Shown here piece after piece: positions 62,399 to 64,000 of a stretch of DNA of 64,000 bases. Source of the stretch: Alphaproteobacteria bacterium (GTDB taxonomy: Bacteria; Pseudomonadota; Alphaproteobacteria; Caulobacterales; Hyphomonadaceae); NCBI GenBank assembly GCA_018222605.1, contig JAAEZZ010000010.1:1-64000 (forward strand), in the 5' to 3' direction. Both the position numbers and the translations under genes were made by a program. Positions within the stretch are counted from its first letter, which is position 1. The number at the start of each line of letters is the position of its first letter. Below the pieces are notes generated by a model. It ran no database searches. It was given only the letters and a program-made list of their open reading frames with translations, and was not told the DNA's origin.

Positions 62399-63646
62399 TT
62401 ATACGCGCTCGATCACCAGCGCTGCGCCGACACCGCCGCCGGCCAATGTTACCACCATGCCGCACTTGGCATCCCTGCGCTCCAGCTCATGCAGCAGGGT
62501 TGTCGTCAGAATCGCCCCGGTCGCACCCATCGGGTGCCCCATGGCCAGATGTCCGCCATTGACGTTTACCCGGTCCATGTCCGGCCTGTATGTCCGTTCA
62601 AAGAACAAGGGGGGAGCCGCAAAGGCCTCCATGAATTCAATCAGGTCCAGGTCATCGATGGAAAGGCCCGCGCGGCGCAGCACCTCTTCCATCGCCATGA
62701 AGCCGCCGCGGAACTGGTCTACCGGATGGGATGTCGCCTCCGCATAAGCCACTACCCGCGCGCGAGGCGTCAGGCCTGCGGCATCTCCAGCAGCTTTCCC
62801 GCCCATCAGGACCAGCGCCGCGGCATCCGACAGGCCCGGCGTGTTCGATACGGAATGGACATAGGAGATCTCACCCAGCTCCGGCTTGTGGCGCAGCATG
62901 ATTGCCTCGCCGCCCGCCTTGCCGAGTTCCGCAAAGGCAGGCGCGCGCCGGCTGAGCGCTTCCACGCTCATATCACCCTTCACCCATTCATCCCGACCGC
63001 AGAGAACCTCCCCCGCCTCGGAAACCACCGGCACGACACTCGTATCATAATGCCCGGCCTGCCATGCTGCTGCGGCCTTCCTGTGAGAGCGCGCAGTAAT
63101 GTCATCCACATCCTGCTTGGTGAACCCGGCCTCAGTGGCCAGCAGTTCAGCCCCCAGGATCGGCGCCAGCCAGTTCAGCCTGTCTGCGCGCTCAGGGTCT
63201 GTGTAGACTGGCGCACTATCGGCCATGAATGGCACTCGCGACAACATCTCCACGCCGCCAGCCAGCATCAGACCGTCTTCCCCGCCCCTAACAGCCATTG
63301 CCGTATCGCCAATCGCGGACAGGCCAGAGACACAGTAATTGTTCAGTGTACGGGTCGTGACATTCCCGTTCAGGCCCGCACTGGCCTTGGCCAGATGCGC
63401 GATCTGGCCGCCTTGGGCGCCAACCTGCCCAACACAGCCAAGCGTCAACCGCGACAGATGTTGGTCAAGGTCCACACACTCACGCCGGGCGATTTCCCGC
63501 AGCAGTCCTGCAACCAGGTCTTCCGGATAAATCCCTTTCAGGCTGCCCTCTGCCCGCGCTTTCGCGCGCGGCGTTCGTAGCGCCTGATAAATAAATGCGT
63601 CCTGCAAGGCGCCCTCCCTGGCGGGGTCTGATGCCCCCGCATTCAT
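62399..63646 (-). CDS. thiolase-family protein (acetyl-CoA acyltransferase-like)
   Basis: A 415-residue thiolase. The nucleophile C105 (LNNYCVSG) and H371 (GHPMGATG) are present. Two other usual catalytic positions differ: the NEAF motif reads MEAF, and the C-terminal CxGGG reads LAGGG (L401), so the second cysteine is absent. Activity may therefore be altered, or this may be a divergent subfamily. The start is uncertain: ATG at 63646 has no good ribosome site, whereas TTG at 63607 has GGGAGG 5 nt upstream and gives a typical thiolase N-terminus (QDAFIYQALRTP). First gene of the leftward acyl-CoA cluster. Confidence 0.88.
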   Translation of the reverse strand: MNAGASDPAREGALQDAFIYQALRTPRAKARAEGSLKGIYPEDLVAGLLREIARRECVDLDQHLSRLTLGCVGQVGAQGGQIAHLAKASAGLNGNVTTRTLNNYCVSGLSAIGDTAMAVRGGEDGLMLAGGVEMLSRVPFMADSAPVYTDPERADRLNWLAPILGAELLATEAGFTKQDVDDITARSHRKAAAAWQAGHYDTSVVPVVSEAGEVLCGRDEWVKGDMSVEALSRRAPAFAELGKAGGEAIMLRHKPELGEISYVHSVSNTPGLSDAAALVLMGGKAAGDAAGLTPRARVVAYAEATSHPVDQFRGGFMAMEEVLRRAGLSIDDLDLIEFMEAFAAPPLFFERTYRPDMDRVNVNGGHLAMGHPMGATGAILTTTLLHELERRDAKCGMVVTLAGGGVGAALVIERV

Positions 63647-63654
63647 CCACTAAA

Positions 63655-63688
63655 CAAACTTGCTTTATCGTACCCTAAATCAAGTTTG
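63655..63688. promoter_or_regulatory. 13-bp inverted repeat in the thiolase promoter
   Basis: CAAACTTG-C-TTTA and TAAA-T-CAAGTTTG are complementary at 12 of 13 positions and separated by 8 nt. The site lies just upstream of the ATG (9-42 bp) or 48-81 bp upstream of the TTG start. It is a likely operator; the regulator is unknown. Confidence 0.5.
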
Positions 63689-63849
63689 CGGCGAACATCA
63701 ACACGCCATTCCAGCATATTCATGTTCCTAACTGATATATTCCCCCAAGCAACTCACCAAGGGTTCTTTATTGCAAGTCATTTGGGATCAAGATAGCTTT
63801 CCGGCAACATACTGTGCTTAAGTGAGACAAAAGAATCCGGGGAGAACTC

Positions 63850-64000
63850 ATGCTTCAAATCATTGCCATCAATTTCGGCATATCGCTCGCGGCCTTCATT
63901 GCCCTCTGGGCGATCAGTGTGAAAATACGCAATGCCAGTATCGTGGATATTTTCTGGGGCCCGACCTGCGCCCTGCCCGCGCTGATGACCTGGCTGCAGC
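63850..64000 (+). CDS. DUF1295 membrane protein (steroid 5-alpha-reductase-like), partial
   Basis: The window ends 50 codons into this gene. The visible part (MLQIIAINFGISLAAFIALWAISV, then NASIVDIFWGPTCALPALMTWLQ) has two hydrophobic segments and the SIVDIFWG motif that opens DUF1295 proteins, integral-membrane relatives of steroid 5-alpha-reductases and isoprenylcysteine methyltransferases. GGGGAGA lies 4 nt before the ATG. It diverges from the thiolase cluster across about 200 bp. Confidence 0.75.
   Translation, partial: MLQIIAINFGISLAAFIALWAISVKIRNASIVDIFWGPTCALPALMTWLQ

Noticed and set aside
1-64000. tRNA, rRNA, CRISPR arrays, insertion sequences, prophage or integrase genes
   Set aside because: No cloverleaf, spaced direct repeats, transposase or integrase coding sequence was recognised by eye; a dedicated tRNA or CRISPR scan would be decisive.

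Overview
The window looks like a chromosomal stretch from a Gram-negative, TonB-rich alphaproteobacterium, probably a marine/aquatic Hyphomonadaceae- or sphingomonad-like heterotroph. This placement is an inference from gene content (six TonB-dependent receptors, many Tat-exported enzymes, a single-chain biotin carboxylase/carboxyltransferase, acyl-CoA degradation genes) and from the moderately high GC. No rRNA, tRNA, CRISPR array, insertion sequence or prophage gene was recognised. Almost all the DNA is coding and the genes appear intact.

Left part (1-21.6 kb). A leftward operon of acyl-CoA synthetase, TonB-dependent receptor (TBDR) and single-chain acyl-CoA carboxylase diverges from a GntR/FadR-type regulator, with a palindromic operator candidate in each promoter half. 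Next is a FecI/FecR/FecA-like cell-surface signalling set (sigma factor, anti-sigma factor, TBDR with an STN domain) followed by a Tat-exported PhoD-like phosphatase. On the other strand is a complete four-gene archaic (Csu-type) chaperone-usher pilus operon, with an attenuator-like hairpin after the major pilin.

Middle part (21-44 kb). Three exported type-B carboxylesterases lie near two large TBDRs. Between them runs a seven-gene leftward operon that is the most unusual thing here: a Tat-exported high-potential iron-sulfur protein, a cysteine-containing lipoprotein of unknown family, a membrane-anchored DUF1592-type protein with a CxxCH haem motif, a Tat-exported DUF1552 protein, a cytochrome c'-like lipoprotein, an exported VOC/glyoxalase-fold protein and an exported esterase. 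It reads as a periplasmic redox and hydrolysis machine of unknown substrate. Nearby are two TetR-type genes, an IclR gene and a Tat-exported MmgE/PrpD-family protein, which is unusual because that family is normally cytoplasmic. A 27-bp element, identical at 26 positions, occurs beside two of the esterases.

Right-middle part (44-50 kb). A D-amino-acid module: a LysR regulator with a textbook T-N11-A palindrome upstream, dgcN (DUF1611, D-glutamate N-acetyltransferase type), dgcA (enolase-superfamily N-acetyl-D-glutamate racemase type), a lipoprotein N-acyl-D-amino-acid deacylase and a dicarboxylate/glutamate symporter. Together they fit scavenging of D-glutamate from peptidoglycan.

Right part (50-64 kb). 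Two TBDRs flank a SnoaL-like protein and a tandem limonene-epoxide-hydrolase-like lipoprotein. They are followed by a leftward acyl-CoA cluster (thiolase, short-chain dehydrogenase, a duplicated zinc-ribbon HxlR regulator, a DapB-like dehydrogenase, an acyl-CoA synthetase). The window ends inside a DUF1295 (steroid 5-alpha-reductase-like) membrane protein gene on the + strand.
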